Under the pieces are notes generated by a model that worked only from the letters and a program-made list of their open reading frames with translations, ran no database searches and had not been told where the DNA came from. This document shows positions 16,040 through 25,388 of a stretch of DNA of 63,227 bases, piece by piece; within the stretch, counting starts at the first letter, position 1; each line of letters begins with the position of its first letter. Source of the DNA: an uncultured Sphingomonadaceae bacterium (lineage in GTDB: Bacteria; Pseudomonadota; Alphaproteobacteria; Sphingomonadales; Sphingomonadaceae); contig CAMLGC010000011.1 of the NCBI GenBank assembly GCA_946479505.1, forward strand, positions 1 through 63,227, read 5' to 3'. Made by a program: the position numbers and the translations under genes.

Positions 16040-16348
16040 ACGCGTTCGCACGAACTTCCGTCAGACGAACGTCTCCCGACTTGCCGTCCTATGAGCGCGG
16101 TGCGTGGGGAGAGGGTTATGTCTGCTCAGTCGAACCAAGCATCCGGTGCGGAGCGCGCCGCCTCAAGGACGACGGGGCCCCACCATTTTTTTCGGCGATC
16201 GAACGGCAGTTCTTGAGCCGTCAACGCAGCGCAGCGCCGAAAAAAATCGTGACCCCCATCGCCGCTGGCGCGGTCGCTTCGCGATCCTTGACCCGGCCCA
16301 CTCCACACCGGGCGGTGACGTCACCGTTTCATTCATCAGGAGGTGACG
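16040..16348. other. 309-bp region with a perfect 13-bp inverted repeat, oriT candidate
   Basis: No gene supported. Arms ATTTTTTTCGGCG (16185-16197) and CGCCGAAAAAAAT (16235-16247) are exact complements around a 37-nt spacer. The layout does not suit a terminator because A residues, not T, follow the stem. Its place between the transglycosylase and the relaxase genes makes it a candidate oriT or operator. Confidence 0.45.
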
Positions 16349-16504
16349 ATGGCGCTCTACGACCACATCCAGGAACTGCGGGCCGAACTGTCGGCGTGCT
16401 GCAGCATGAAGGAAATCCGCCAGATCAGGCGCGAACTCGAAGTGGCGCTAGCGGAAATGGCGCGGATCAGCGCGGCGTTCGATGCCGAAATGACCGCAGG
16501 CTGA
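16349..16504 (+). CDS. Small hypothetical protein, 51 residues
   Basis: ATG 16349 is preceded by an excellent CAGGAGGTGAC ribosome site. The product (MALYDHIQELRAELSAC..., ending DAEMTAG) is a single long amphipathic helix or helical hairpin with two adjacent Cys and alternating charge. It is not recognised. Position between the oriT candidate and the relaxase suggests a relaxosome accessory or regulator, which is inference from place only. Confidence 0.6.
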   Translation: MALYDHIQELRAELSACCSMKEIRQIRRELEVALAEMARISAAFDAEMTAG

Positions 16505-16518
16505 CCGTGTCGTCAAGA

Positions 16519-16553
16519 AGCGGAGGCGAAGGCCATCAGGCAGCGCCTCCGCT
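16519..16553 (+). terminator. Hairpin after the 51-residue gene
   Basis: A perfect 10-bp stem, AGCGGAGGCG / CGCCTCCGCT, begins 14 bases after the stop, with a 15-nt loop. T-rich sequence (TTCTTTTTCG) comes only 20 bases later, so terminator function is uncertain. Confidence 0.4.
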
Positions 16554-16691
16554 CCGTTCCGGTCGACGCGTCTGGTTCTTTTTCGCGTGTATCGGCGTGC
16601 TCTCGCGCTGCGACCGATTGTTGTGGATGAGAGCGGATTGGGAGGGGTTGAGCAGGCAGGAAGCGGGAGGGCGGGGATGGCGAGATAAAAG

Positions 16692-16712
16692 AGGCGCCGG
16701 ACACGGGCGCCT
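16692..16712 (+). terminator. Small GC hairpin followed by a T/G-rich run
   Basis: AGGCGCC / GGCGCCT with a 7-nt loop, followed by TTGTGGTTGTGG. Possible terminator upstream of the relaxase promoter region. Confidence 0.35.
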
Positions 16713-16738
16713 TTGTGGTTGTGGTTCAGAGACTTGCA

Positions 16739-16812
16739 TGTCGGACAGGCGTCCAGCGCGTCCGACAGGCTCAGGCCTATTGCGCGGATTTGCGCGCGCG
16801 ACGCGTCGGACA
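16739..16812. promoter_or_regulatory. Dyad plus direct repeat immediately upstream of the relaxase gene
   Basis: TGTCGGAC (16739-16746) and GTCCGACA (16760-16767) form an 8-bp dyad, and GTCGGACA recurs at 16805-16812, 21 bases before the relaxase start. Candidate operator for rlxS autoregulation or part of oriT. Confidence 0.45.
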
Positions 16813-16832
16813 GTGCCCCCATTGGCCTTGCT

Positions 16833-18578
16833 ATGAGCACCGACGATGACTTCCAGGTGCGGCCGGGAAGGAGCCGCGATGCGGGTCTAGGGTCAAGCCG
16901 GAAGGCCCAGACGCTTGCCGCTCAGGTCCGGCGCGCGGCCGCGCGAGCCGGCTATACGCGAAGGGAACCGGACCGGGGGCGGGGCACTGGCCATCTCGGC
17001 CGCGGTCGCATCGCGCGGCTGCGCATTCGCTCTCGTCCCAACAGCCGCCGCGTCGTCATCAAAGCTCGCGTCGTGCGGCACAAGGGAGCGCGGTTTCGGG
17101 CCGCGCCGCTCGCTCGACACGTTGCCTATCTCGAACGAGATGGCGTCACGCGGAACGGGTGCGACGCCGATCTTTTCGATGCAGGGTCCGACCACACCGA
17201 CGGCGATGGGTTCGCCACGCGCTGTGAAGAGGACCGGCATCATTTCCGCTTCATCGTCTCGCCCGAAGACGCCGGCGACATGACGGACCTGCGCGCCTTC
17301 ACGCGCGAGCTGATGGACGACGTGGCGCGCGACCTCGGCACCAATCTCGACTGGGTCGCGGTCGATCACTGGAACACCGACAATCCGCACGTCCATGTGC
17401 TTCTGCGCGGGAAAGCCGACGACGAGACCGACCTTGTCATCGACCGCGACTATATCCGTGAAGGCATGCGCGGGCGTGCCGAGGAGCGCGTGACGGTCGA
17501 GCTGGGTCCGCGCAGCGAACAGGAGATCCGCACCGCGCTGGAACGCGAGGTGGATGCCGATCGCTGGACCAGTCTCGACCACCAGCTGCAGCAGCGCGCG
17601 GACGGCGTCAGCGGCATCGTCGACCTGCGTCCCAGAGGCGACGGCGAGGACGGAGAAACGCACCGCTTGCTGCTCGGGCGTGCGGACAAGCTCGAGCGGC
17701 TTGGCCTGGCCGAGCAAGTCGATACCGGCATCTGGACGATCCGACCCGATGCCGAACAGACGCTGCGCGACCTCTCGATTCGCGGCGACATCATCAAGAC
17801 GATGCACCGTGCGATGCGCCACGACGGACGGGCGCCCGACGCCGGCGCCTTCGCGCTTCATGATGCGGCACCGTCTGATCCGATCATTGGGCGGCTGGTC
17901 GAGCGCGGCCTCCAGGATGAGCTCGCCGGCACCGCCTATGCCGTAATCGACGGCGCCGACGGGCGCGCCCACCATGTCCGCTTCGATGATCTGGAGATGA
18001 CCGGCGACGCGCAGCCAGGCGCGATCGTCGAACTGCGAGCGTGGGATGACGCGCGGGGCAATCGGCGTCTGTCTCTCGCGACCCGCTCAGACCTGCCGCT
18101 CGCTGACCAGGTGACGGCGCAGGGCGCGACCTGGCTCGACCGCCAGCTCATCGCCCGCGAGCCGGTGGCGACCGGCAACGGGTTCGGATCCGAAATTCGC
18201 GACGCGATGAAAGCGCGCGCCGATGAGCTGGAGAAAAGCGGTCTCGCGCGCCGGCAAGGGCGTGGCTTCAGGTTCGAGGGAAATCTGATTGAGACACTGC
18301 GAACGCGCGAGATCGACGCGGTGGCCGGCGTGATCGCCGAGCGCACCGGACTCGCGCACCGCCCATCAGCCGAGGGTGATTATGTAAGCGGCGTCTATCG
18401 CGAGCGGGTGGCACTCGCCTCCGGGCGCTTCGCGATGATCGACGACGGGCTCGGCTTCCAGCTCGTGCCCTGGCGCCCGGCGCTCGAATCGCATCTCGGC
18501 AGCCAGATCACCGGCACCATACGGGCGGGTGGCCAGATCGATTGGTCGCTCGGCCGTGGCAAGGGACTCGGCTTGTGA
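16833..18578 (+). CDS. rlxS: RlxS-type relaxase (DUF3363)
   Basis: 581 residues from ATG 16833. The N terminus is basic and DNA-binding in character. HHFRFIVSPEDA at about residues 136-147 and NPHVHVLLRG at about 184-193 are the relaxase metal-binding His motifs; the DUF3363 region occupies the C-terminal half (GFGSEIRDAMKARADELEKSGLARRQG, SGVYRERVALASGRFAMIDDG). The protein would nick oriT and pilot the strand to the coupling protein encoded 31 bases downstream. The family is typical of alphaproteobacterial ICEs, including ICEMlSymR7A. The gene appears intact. Confidence 0.93.
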   Translation: MSTDDDFQVRPGRSRDAGLGSSRKAQTLAAQVRRAAARAGYTRREPDRGRGTGHLGRGRIARLRIRSRPNSRRVVIKARVVRHKGARFRAAPLARHVAYLERDGVTRNGCDADLFDAGSDHTDGDGFATRCEEDRHHFRFIVSPEDAGDMTDLRAFTRELMDDVARDLGTNLDWVAVDHWNTDNPHVHVLLRGKADDETDLVIDRDYIREGMRGRAEERVTVELGPRSEQEIRTALEREVDADRWTSLDHQLQQRADGVSGIVDLRPRGDGEDGETHRLLLGRADKLERLGLAEQVDTGIWTIRPDAEQTLRDLSIRGDIIKTMHRAMRHDGRAPDAGAFALHDAAPSDPIIGRLVERGLQDELAGTAYAVIDGADGRAHHVRFDDLEMTGDAQPGAIVELRAWDDARGNRRLSLATRSDLPLADQVTAQGATWLDRQLIAREPVATGNGFGSEIRDAMKARADELEKSGLARRQGRGFRFEGNLIETLRTREIDAVAGVIAERTGLAHRPSAEGDYVSGVYRERVALASGRFAMIDDGLGFQLVPWRPALESHLGSQITGTIRAGGQIDWSLGRGKGLGL

Positions 18579-18609
18579 TCGCTATTCCTTCTATCCGGAG
18601 CGCTCTTCC

Positions 18610-20664
18610 ATGAACGCCACGAAAATCCTGTGGGGTCAGATCTGCGTCGTCTTCGCCATTGTGCTCGCTGCCATCTGGACGGCGACCCAGTGGACCGCGC
18701 ATGCGCTCGCCTATCAGCCCGAGCTCGGCAACCCCTGGTTTTGGCTGGGGCCATGGCCGATCTATCCGCCGCCGGCCTTTTTCTGGTGGTGGTTCAGCTT
18801 CGACGCCTATGCGCCGCACATCTTCGTGACCGGCGCTTATATCGCCGCCTCCGGCGGCATCCTTTCGGTGATCGTCGCGATCGCCATGTCGCTGTGGCGC
18901 GCGCGCGAGGCGAAGAAGGCGGAGACGTTCGGCTCGGCGCGATGGGCCAGCGCCCGCGAGATCGCGCGGGCCGGTCTGCTTTCCGATGATGGCGTTGTGC
19001 TCGGCCGTTACGATCAGCATTACCTCCGGCATGACGGCCCGGAGCATGTGCTGTGCTTCGCGCCGACGCGGTCGGGCAAAGGCGTCGGCCTGGTCGTGCC
19101 ATCGCTGCTCGCCTGGCCTGGCTCGGTGATCGTCCACGACATCAAGGGCGAGAACTACGAACTCACCGCCGGCTTCCGATCGCAACACGGCCGTGTGCTG
19201 CTGTTCGACCCGACCAACCCAGCGTCCGCCGCCTACAATCCGCTCCTTGAGGTCCGCAAAGGCGAATGGGAGGTGCGCGACGTCCAGAATGTCGCCGACG
19301 TGCTGGTCGATCCCGAAGGAAGCCTGGAGAAGCGCAATCATTGGGAGAAGACCAGCCACGCGCTACTGGTCGGCGCGATCCTCCATGTCCTCTATGCCGA
19401 GAAGGACAAGACGCTGGCGGGCGTCGCCGCTTTCCTGTCGGATCCGAGGCGGCCGATCGAGAAGACGCTCCGCGCGATGATGACGACGGCGCATCTCGGG
19501 AAGGCGGGCGTGCATCCGGTCGTCGCCTCGGCCGCGCGCGAGCTGCTCAACAAGTCGGAGAACGAACGATCGGGCGTGCTCTCGACCGCGATGTCGTTCC
19601 TCGGCCTCTATCGCGACCCCGTGGTCGCACAAGTGACGCGCAGCTGCGACTGGCGAATCAAGGATTTGGTCGAAGGCGCCAACCCTGTATCGCTCTATCT
19701 GGTCATCCCACCTTCCGACATCAGCCGGACCAAGCCGCTCATTCGGCTCATCCTCAATCAGATCGGGCGTCGCCTGACCGAGGAGCTGAACGCGCGGGCG
19801 CGACCGCACCGATTGCTGCTCATGCTCGACGAATTTCCAGCGCTCGGCCGGCTCGACTTCTTCGAATCTGCCCTGGCGTTCATGGCGGGCTACGGCATCA
19901 AGGCGTTCTTGATCGCGCAGAGCCTCAATCAGATCGAAAAGGCCTACGGCCAGAACAACGCCATTCTGGACAATTGCCATGTGCGCGTGGCGTTCGCGAC
20001 CAACGACGAGCGCACCGCGAGGCGGATTTCGGATGCGCTCGGCACCGCGACCGAACTGCGCGCGATGAAGAACTATGCCGGGCACCGCCTATCGCCCTGG
20101 CTTGGGCACCTCATGGTCTCGCGGCAGGAGACGGCACGCGCGTTGCTCACCACGGGCGAAGTAATGCAACTGCCGCCGCATGAGGAGATCGTGATGGTTG
20201 CCGGTGTGCCGCCGATCCGCGCGAACAAGGTGCGCTATTATGCGGATCCCAGGTTCACCGAACGGATCGTGCCGCCACCCAAGCCGAAGCCGCTCGACAA
20301 CAAACATCGGCCGAAGGACGATTGGACCGAACTGCCACCCGTCGCAGCTCCCGCGGCGGCCGCTCCTCAACTGACGGCGCCGCCGGCGGCTTCGCGCGAC
20401 GCATGGGTTGTGCCAGCCGGCAACGCTGGATCGAAGCGCAAAGCAGAAACCTCAGACTCAGCCAACGCCGGGATCCGGCGCGAACCTGAGCTCGGCGAGC
20501 ACGAGGAGATCGCACCATCGCCGAAAGCGCCGAAAAGCGAGTTCGACTTCGATTCCGATGAGGACGACAGCGAGGCCGAAAGGAACCTGCGGCAAGCCGA
20601 CCGCCTGATGGTGCGCACCGCACGGAATGCTGCGCTCGATCCGGACGACGGGGTCGAGCTGTGA
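18610..20664 (+). CDS. traG: TraG/VirD4 coupling protein
   Basis: 684 residues from ATG 18610; the frame upstream lies in the end of rlxS and is not used. Two N-terminal membrane helices (ICVVFAIVLAAIWTAT; IFVTGAYIAASGGILSVIVAIAM) anchor the ATPase. Walker A APTRSGKGVGLVVPSLL lies near residue 155 and Walker B LLLMLDEFPALGRLD near 405. The C-terminal tail (from about 580) is Pro/Ala-rich then acidic (FDFDSDEDDSEAE). It links the relaxosome to the Trb channel. Its stop overlaps the copG-like start (GTGA). Confidence 0.95.
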   Translation: MNATKILWGQICVVFAIVLAAIWTATQWTAHALAYQPELGNPWFWLGPWPIYPPPAFFWWWFSFDAYAPHIFVTGAYIAASGGILSVIVAIAMSLWRAREAKKAETFGSARWASAREIARAGLLSDDGVVLGRYDQHYLRHDGPEHVLCFAPTRSGKGVGLVVPSLLAWPGSVIVHDIKGENYELTAGFRSQHGRVLLFDPTNPASAAYNPLLEVRKGEWEVRDVQNVADVLVDPEGSLEKRNHWEKTSHALLVGAILHVLYAEKDKTLAGVAAFLSDPRRPIEKTLRAMMTTAHLGKAGVHPVVASAARELLNKSENERSGVLSTAMSFLGLYRDPVVAQVTRSCDWRIKDLVEGANPVSLYLVIPPSDISRTKPLIRLILNQIGRRLTEELNARARPHRLLLMLDEFPALGRLDFFESALAFMAGYGIKAFLIAQSLNQIEKAYGQNNAILDNCHVRVAFATNDERTARRISDALGTATELRAMKNYAGHRLSPWLGHLMVSRQETARALLTTGEVMQLPPHEEIVMVAGVPPIRANKVRYYADPRFTERIVPPPKPKPLDNKHRPKDDWTELPPVAAPAAAAPQLTAPPAASRDAWVVPAGNAGSKRKAETSDSANAGIRREPELGEHEEIAPSPKAPKSEFDFDSDEDDSEAERNLRQADRLMVRTARNAALDPDDGVEL

Positions 20665-21086
20665 CGACCTCGCGCGAGAAGAAGAGCTTCCGCCTGCCGC
20701 CCGAGCTTATCCGCCAGCTCGACGTCACCGCAGCGGCCCGGCATGTCTCCCGCACCGCGATCATCGAGGCGGCGCTGGCGTCCTATCTGTCGCCCGATGG
20801 CGCCGACCGCCTCGAAGCCGCGGTGAGCCGGCGGCTCGATCGCATCACCCGTCAGCTCGATCGGCTCGCGTGGCACGTCGAGCTGTCCAACGAAACGCTG
20901 GCGCTCTTCATCCGCTTCTGGCTCACCACCAACGCTCCGCTTCCCGATACGGCGATGAAGGCTGCACAAGCGATGGGCAAGGAACGCTGGTCGCGATTCG
21001 TCGAAAGCCTCAACAAGCGGATGGAATTTGGCCCGCGATTGGGGCACGAAATCAGCCTCGATATTGATGCTCCCGAAAGCAGCTAG
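20661..21086 (+). CDS. CopG-like ribbon-helix-helix protein
   Basis: 141 residues from GTG 20661, overlapping traG by four bases. SFRLPPELIRQLDVTAAARHVSRTAIIEAALASYL is a ribbon-helix-helix domain; the rest is helical (RRLDRITRQLDRLAWHVELSNETLALFIRFWLTT). In related tra clusters this gene stands between traG and trbB. Here trbB is not next: the following 31.6 kb is other cargo and the trb operon runs on the opposite strand. It may be an auxiliary relaxosome protein or a transcriptional repressor. Confidence 0.88.
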   Translation: MTTSREKKSFRLPPELIRQLDVTAAARHVSRTAIIEAALASYLSPDGADRLEAAVSRRLDRITRQLDRLAWHVELSNETLALFIRFWLTTNAPLPDTAMKAAQAMGKERWSRFVESLNKRMEFGPRLGHEISLDIDAPESS

Positions 21087-21245
21087 TAATTATAATCTTT
21101 AGCTTTTCCTCCATTCGGGAGATTTAGCCCCAGTCTTCCCCAAGCGCTTTCCGTTGTCAGAGGGAAACTGATGATGAAGGCATAATTGGAGCGATCGGCA
21201 CGGCATGCGGGTTGGGAGCGCGCCGGCGATCGAGCGACCGAAGCA

Positions 21246-22016
21246 ATGCGTCTCAGACTACTCGAGGAACTCGGGCACGAAGTTTCGGCCCCGACGACGA
21301 TCGACCAGCTCACCAGAGCGCTGTCACACGTCTGCCGGCGATTGGGGTTCGATCACTTCGCGGTCATTTACGATCAATGGATCGGATCCACCTGGGGGCC
21401 TAGTCTCCTTGTCCACGACTATCCTGATCCGTGGGCCAACGCGTATATCGGCTTTGGTCTCGGCGACCGGGACCCGGTCCGTCGCGCCTGCGGACAGTCC
21501 TTCCAGGGCTTCACGTGGCGCGAGATCGGGCGGTTGATTTCACTGACCCGTGGTGATCGGAAAATGCTCTCCATAGGGCATGATTATGGCATCGCCGATG
21601 GCTTCACCGTGCCTCGCCACCTGCCCAATCAGGTCAGCGCCGCCTGCACCTTCGCCGTCGGCCCGCGCACAGGGCTTCCCGTCGACCTCCTCGCCGTGGC
21701 GGAAGGGGTCGGCGCCGTGGCGTTGACGACCGCGAAGCGCATTGCCGGTCTCACGCCACCAAAGCGAAAGGCGGTTTTGAGCGATCGTCAGCGAGATTGC
21801 GTGCTCTGGTCGGCACGCGGCCTGACGGCCGATCGGATCGCCAAGAAACTCGGGATCGGGAAGAGCACTGTGATTCAGCATCTCCGCACAGCGCGCGAGC
21901 GCTATGACGTGCATTGTGCCGAGGCGCTGCTTGTGTGCGCGATCGCTGACGGACTGTTCTGCATCGCCGATGTGCATCCGGCTATAGAACGCAGGCATCA
22001 GAGCCGGCTTTCGTGA
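21246..22016 (+). CDS. LuxR-family quorum-sensing regulator
   Basis: 256 residues from ATG 21246; an upstream TTG at 21186 would add 20 residues. The N-terminal autoinducer-binding domain has the family landmarks DQWIGSTWG, YPDPWANAYIGFGLGDRDPV and FTWREIG; the C-terminal LuxR HTH reads LSDRQRDCVLWSARGLTADRIAKKLGIGKSTVIQHLRTARERY. It is not adjacent to a luxI gene, but an acyl-homoserine-lactone synthase gene lies 7.3 kb away at 29351. Placed just after the tra cluster, it is the likely signal receptor for element transfer, by analogy with TraR. Confidence 0.9.
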   Translation: MRLRLLEELGHEVSAPTTIDQLTRALSHVCRRLGFDHFAVIYDQWIGSTWGPSLLVHDYPDPWANAYIGFGLGDRDPVRRACGQSFQGFTWREIGRLISLTRGDRKMLSIGHDYGIADGFTVPRHLPNQVSAACTFAVGPRTGLPVDLLAVAEGVGAVALTTAKRIAGLTPPKRKAVLSDRQRDCVLWSARGLTADRIAKKLGIGKSTVIQHLRTARERYDVHCAEALLVCAIADGLFCIADVHPAIERRHQSRLS

Positions 22017-22130
22017 GCAAGGGCTCATAAGGTCTCTTCAAGCCGGTTTAGGCCAGCCCCCTCGCACTGCCGATGCTTAGGACGCGACGCGTGCCCACAG
22101 CCGGCGCCGCTTGGCATCGTGCGAGAACGA

Positions 22131-25100
22131 CTAGCGGAAGTCGTGACTACGAATGCGAAGGACTCGCTCTTCCGCGGCAGTACCATGGGGCGGCGATATC
22201 AGCGTACGTCCGCGCGCAAAGGTGGGATCGCGCGGATCGGGGCCACCGCCACTGCTCGCCCCGTCGCCACGTCCCGGCGACACCGTGAAACCGGTTCGCC
22301 CGATCGAGCGCAGCATTTCGTCATGATCGGTGATCCGGTCGCAGATGACGTGGATAACCTCGCCCTCCTTCTGAAGTCGTCCGCGCATCGCGATCATGGA
22401 CGAGGACATGACCTGGCGCCGGTAGATGTCGAACCTGTCGGGCCAGAGTATGCCGTTGGCGATTCCCGTCTCATCCTCGATGGTGATGAACAGCACGCCG
22501 CGCGCGGAGCCGGGTCGCTGGCGTACCAGGATGACGCCGGCAACCTCGATATTCCGACCGTCGCGGATGCCGGCGAGATCGGCGCAGCGCACGATGCGCA
22601 TCTCGTCCAACCGCTCGCGCAGGAAGCTGACCGGATGGCCGCGCAGCGACAGCTGCAGCGAGCGATAGTCCTCCACCACCTCGCGTCCTGCCGTGAGAGG
22701 GGCCAAGGCGACACCCGCCTCGCGGCCTTCGGGAGAATAGCGCGGCTCGCGGGCATCGGCGGCCGCGAACAGCGGCAGCGGCGCTTCCCCGAGACCCTTC
22801 ACCTTCCACAATCCCTGACGGCGGTCCTCGGCGATGCAGTGGAATGCGTCGGCCTCGGCGAGCCGCTCGATCGTCGCGCGCGGGACGCCGGCGCGCCGCC
22901 AGACTTCCTCGACGCTGGCATAGGGCGTGTCACCCCGCGCGACCGCGATCTGCGCGCCATGAACATTGGCAAGCCCGCGCACCTGTCGAAAGCCGAGACG
23001 CACCGCCATGTATCGGCCGCTCCCAGGCTCGAGCGTGCAATCCCAATGACTATCGTTGATCGACACCGGGCGAATCTCGACCCCGTGCTTGCGCGCGTCG
23101 GCAACGATCTGCGCCGGCGCGTAGAAGCCCATCGGCTGCGCGTTGAGCAATGCTGCGCAGAACACGTCGGGATGATGATGCTTCATCCAGCAACTCGCAT
23201 AGGCGATCTTGGCGAACGAGGCGGCATGGCTTTCCGGAAAGCCGTACGAGCCGAAGCCCTCGATCTGCTTGAACGTCCGTTCGGCAAAGTCCTTGGGATA
23301 GCCGCGCGCGACCATCCCGCCGACGAGCTTGTCGTAGAAGTGGCTGACGCCGCCGGTGAGCTTGAACGTCGCCATCGCGCGGCGCAGCTGGTCGGCCTCG
23401 GCGGCGGTGAAGCCGGCGCCGACGATCGCCACCTTCATCGCCTGTTCCTGGAACAACGGCACGCCCAGCGTCTTCTCGAGCACGGCGCGAAGCTCAGGCC
23501 GCGGATATTCGGGCTTCTCCTTTCCCTCGCGACGCCGGAGGTAGGGATGGACCATGTCGCCCTGGATCGGCCCCGGGCGGACGATCGCGACCTCGATGAC
23601 GAGATCGTAGAACCTGGCCGGCTTCATCCGCGGCAGCATCGACATCTGTGCGCGGCTCTCGATCTGAAAGACGCCGAGGGTGTCTGCGCGCTGGATCATC
23701 CTGTAGACCGCCGAATCGTCCTCCTGCAGGTCGGCCATGGTGATCTTGATGCCTTTCTCCTGCTCGAGCAGTGTGAAGGCGCGGTTCATGCAGCCGAGCA
23801 TGCCGAGCCCGAGGACATCGACCTTCATGAACTTCAGGGCGTCGATATCGTCCTTGTCCCATTCGATGATCTGCCGGTCGGCCATGCGCGCGGGCTCGAT
23901 CGGGACGAGGTCGTCGAGCCGATCCTGGGTCAGGATGAACCCGCCGGGATGCTGCGAGAGGTGGCGCGGGGTTCCGATCAATTGCCGGGCAAGCTCGAGC
24001 GTCAGCTTGAGCCGGTTGTCCTCAGCGTTGAGGTTGAGGCTTGCGATCTGCTCGGCGCTGATTCCGTCAACCGACCAGCCCCAGACCAGTCCGGTAAGCA
24101 TCTTGGTGAGATCGCGCGGCAGGCCCAGTGCCTTGCCGACCTCGGCGACGGCGCCGCGCGTGCGGTAGCGTGTGACCACGGCGGTGAGCGCCGAATGCTC
24201 GCGGCCGTAGGTCTCGTAGATCCACTGGATGATCTCCTCGCGACGTTCGTGCTCGAAATCGACGTCGATATCGGGCGGCTCCTTGCGCTCGCCCGACACG
24301 AACCGCTCGAACAGCAGCTCGTGCTGGATCGGGTCGATCGAGGTGATGCCGAGCAGATAACAGACACAGCTGTTCGCGGCCGAGCCGCGGCCCTGGCAGA
24401 GAATGCCACGCCGCCGGCTCTCGGCGACGATCGCATTCACCGTCAGGAAGTAGGGTGCGTAGCCCAGCTCGCCGATCAGCCGGAGCTCATGGGCGATCTG
24501 GTCGACATAGGGTTTGGGAGCGCCATCAGGAAATTTCGCGGCAAGCGCCTCTTCGGTCAGCGCGGTGAGCGCTTGCTGGGCGGTGCGGCCCGCCATCACC
24601 TGCTCGTAGGGATATTGGTAGCGGATTTCGCCGAGGTCGAACCGGCATTGGCCGGCGATATCGGCGCTGGCCTGGATCGCGTCGGGGAACGCTGTGAAGC
24701 GCCGCTCCATCTCGGCCGGCGATTTGAGATGCCGGTCCATGAACCGCTCGCGGCGATAGCCGAGCGCATCGATGGTGGTCTTCTCGCGGATCGCGGTCAT
24801 CACGTCCTGCAAGGGCCGCGCTTCGGGGGCGTGATAGAGGATATCGCCGGTCGCCACCGCACGCACACCATGGCTCGCTGACATCGCCGCGAGCACGTGC
24901 AGCCGCATCGCGTCGTCGGGACGCCGCCGGAACGATAGCGCGCAATAGGCGTGGGCGCCGAAGGCATCCGCCATGTCGCCGAGCTGCTTCGCCGTCGTTG
25001 TGTCAGGCTGGTCCGGAACGAGAATGCCGACCAGTCCTTGTGCATGGTGGACGACATCGGCCCAGTCGAGCACGCAAAGCCCCTTGCCGCCGCGGGTCTT

Positions 25101-25388
25101 GCCGATCGACAGCAGCCGCGTGAGCCGGCTCCAGGCCGCGCGGTCGGTCGGGTAGAGCAGGAGCGCATGGCCTTCGGTGGTCGCGACCCGCGCGCCGGCG
25201 ATCATGCGCACGCCGGTGGCTTTCTGCCCATCCCAGCCCCGCACCACGCCGGCGACGCTGCCCCAGTCGGCGAGGCCTAAGGCTTCATGTCCGAGGAGCT
25301 TGGCGGCGGCGAACAGCTCCTCGGGCGAACTCGATCCGCGCAGGAACGAGAAATGACTGGTCACCTGGAGCTCGACATAGGTGGTCAT
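22131..25388 (-). CDS. dnaE2: Error-prone DNA polymerase DnaE2 (ImuC)
   Basis: 1085 residues from ATG 25388 ([18 protein letters not shown]), overlapping the imuB stop by ATGA. The PHP domain is N-terminal; [14 protein letters not shown] near residue 370 carries catalytic acidic residues, and [26 protein letters not shown] and [16 protein letters not shown] motifs are the standard alpha-subunit boxes. The C-terminal OB fold ([22 protein letters not shown]) is present. Length is usual for the family. With ImuA and ImuB it forms the SOS mutasome used for translesion synthesis. Note a large antisense open frame here, which is a shadow of the high GC content. Confidence 0.95.
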   Translation of the reverse strand: MTTYVELQVTSHFSFLRGSSSPEELFAAAKLLGHEALGLADWGSVAGVVRGWDGQKATGVRMIAGARVATTEGHALLLYPTDRAAWSRLTRLLSIGKTRGGKGLCVLDWADVVHHAQGLVGILVPDQPDTTTAKQLGDMADAFGAHAYCALSFRRRPDDAMRLHVLAAMSASHGVRAVATGDILYHAPEARPLQDVMTAIREKTTIDALGYRRERFMDRHLKSPAEMERRFTAFPDAIQASADIAGQCRFDLGEIRYQYPYEQVMAGRTAQQALTALTEEALAAKFPDGAPKPYVDQIAHELRLIGELGYAPYFLTVNAIVAESRRRGILCQGRGSAANSCVCYLLGITSIDPIQHELLFERFVSGERKEPPDIDVDFEHERREEIIQWIYETYGREHSALTAVVTRYRTRGAVAEVGKALGLPRDLTKMLTGLVWGWSVDGISAEQIASLNLNAEDNRLKLTLELARQLIGTPRHLSQHPGGFILTQDRLDDLVPIEPARMADRQIIEWDKDDIDALKFMKVDVLGLGMLGCMNRAFTLLEQEKGIKITMADLQEDDSAVYRMIQRADTLGVFQIESRAQMSMLPRMKPARFYDLVIEVAIVRPGPIQGDMVHPYLRRREGKEKPEYPRPELRAVLEKTLGVPLFQEQAMKVAIVGAGFTAAEADQLRRAMATFKLTGGVSHFYDKLVGGMVARGYPKDFAERTFKQIEGFGSYGFPESHAASFAKIAYASCWMKHHHPDVFCAALLNAQPMGFYAPAQIVADARKHGVEIRPVSINDSHWDCTLEPGSGRYMAVRLGFRQVRGLANVHGAQIAVARGDTPYASVEEVWRRAGVPRATIERLAEADAFHCIAEDRRQGLWKVKGLGEAPLPLFAAADAREPRYSPEGREAGVALAPLTAGREVVEDYRSLQLSLRGHPVSFLRERLDEMRIVRCADLAGIRDGRNIEVAGVILVRQRPGSARGVLFITIEDETGIANGILWPDRFDIYRRQVMSSSMIAMRGRLQKEGEVIHVICDRITDHDEMLRSIGRTGFTVSPGRGDGASSGGGPDPRDPTFARGRTLISPPHGTAAEERVLRIRSHDFR

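Noticed and set aside
16185..16247. The 13-bp inverted repeat read as a rho-independent terminator
   Set aside because: The T run precedes the stem and an A run follows it on both strands, and the 37-nt spacer is too long for a typical terminator.
16036..16836. A 266-codon plus-strand frame spanning the region before the relaxase
   Set aside because: It runs through inverted repeats and across the well-formed 51-codon gene in another frame and has no recognisable protein features.
22119..24881. A 920-codon open frame on the plus strand opposite dnaE2
   Set aside because: Its translation is repetitive in Arg, Asp and His with no family features and it is fully antisense to an intact dnaE2; an effect of high GC at third positions.
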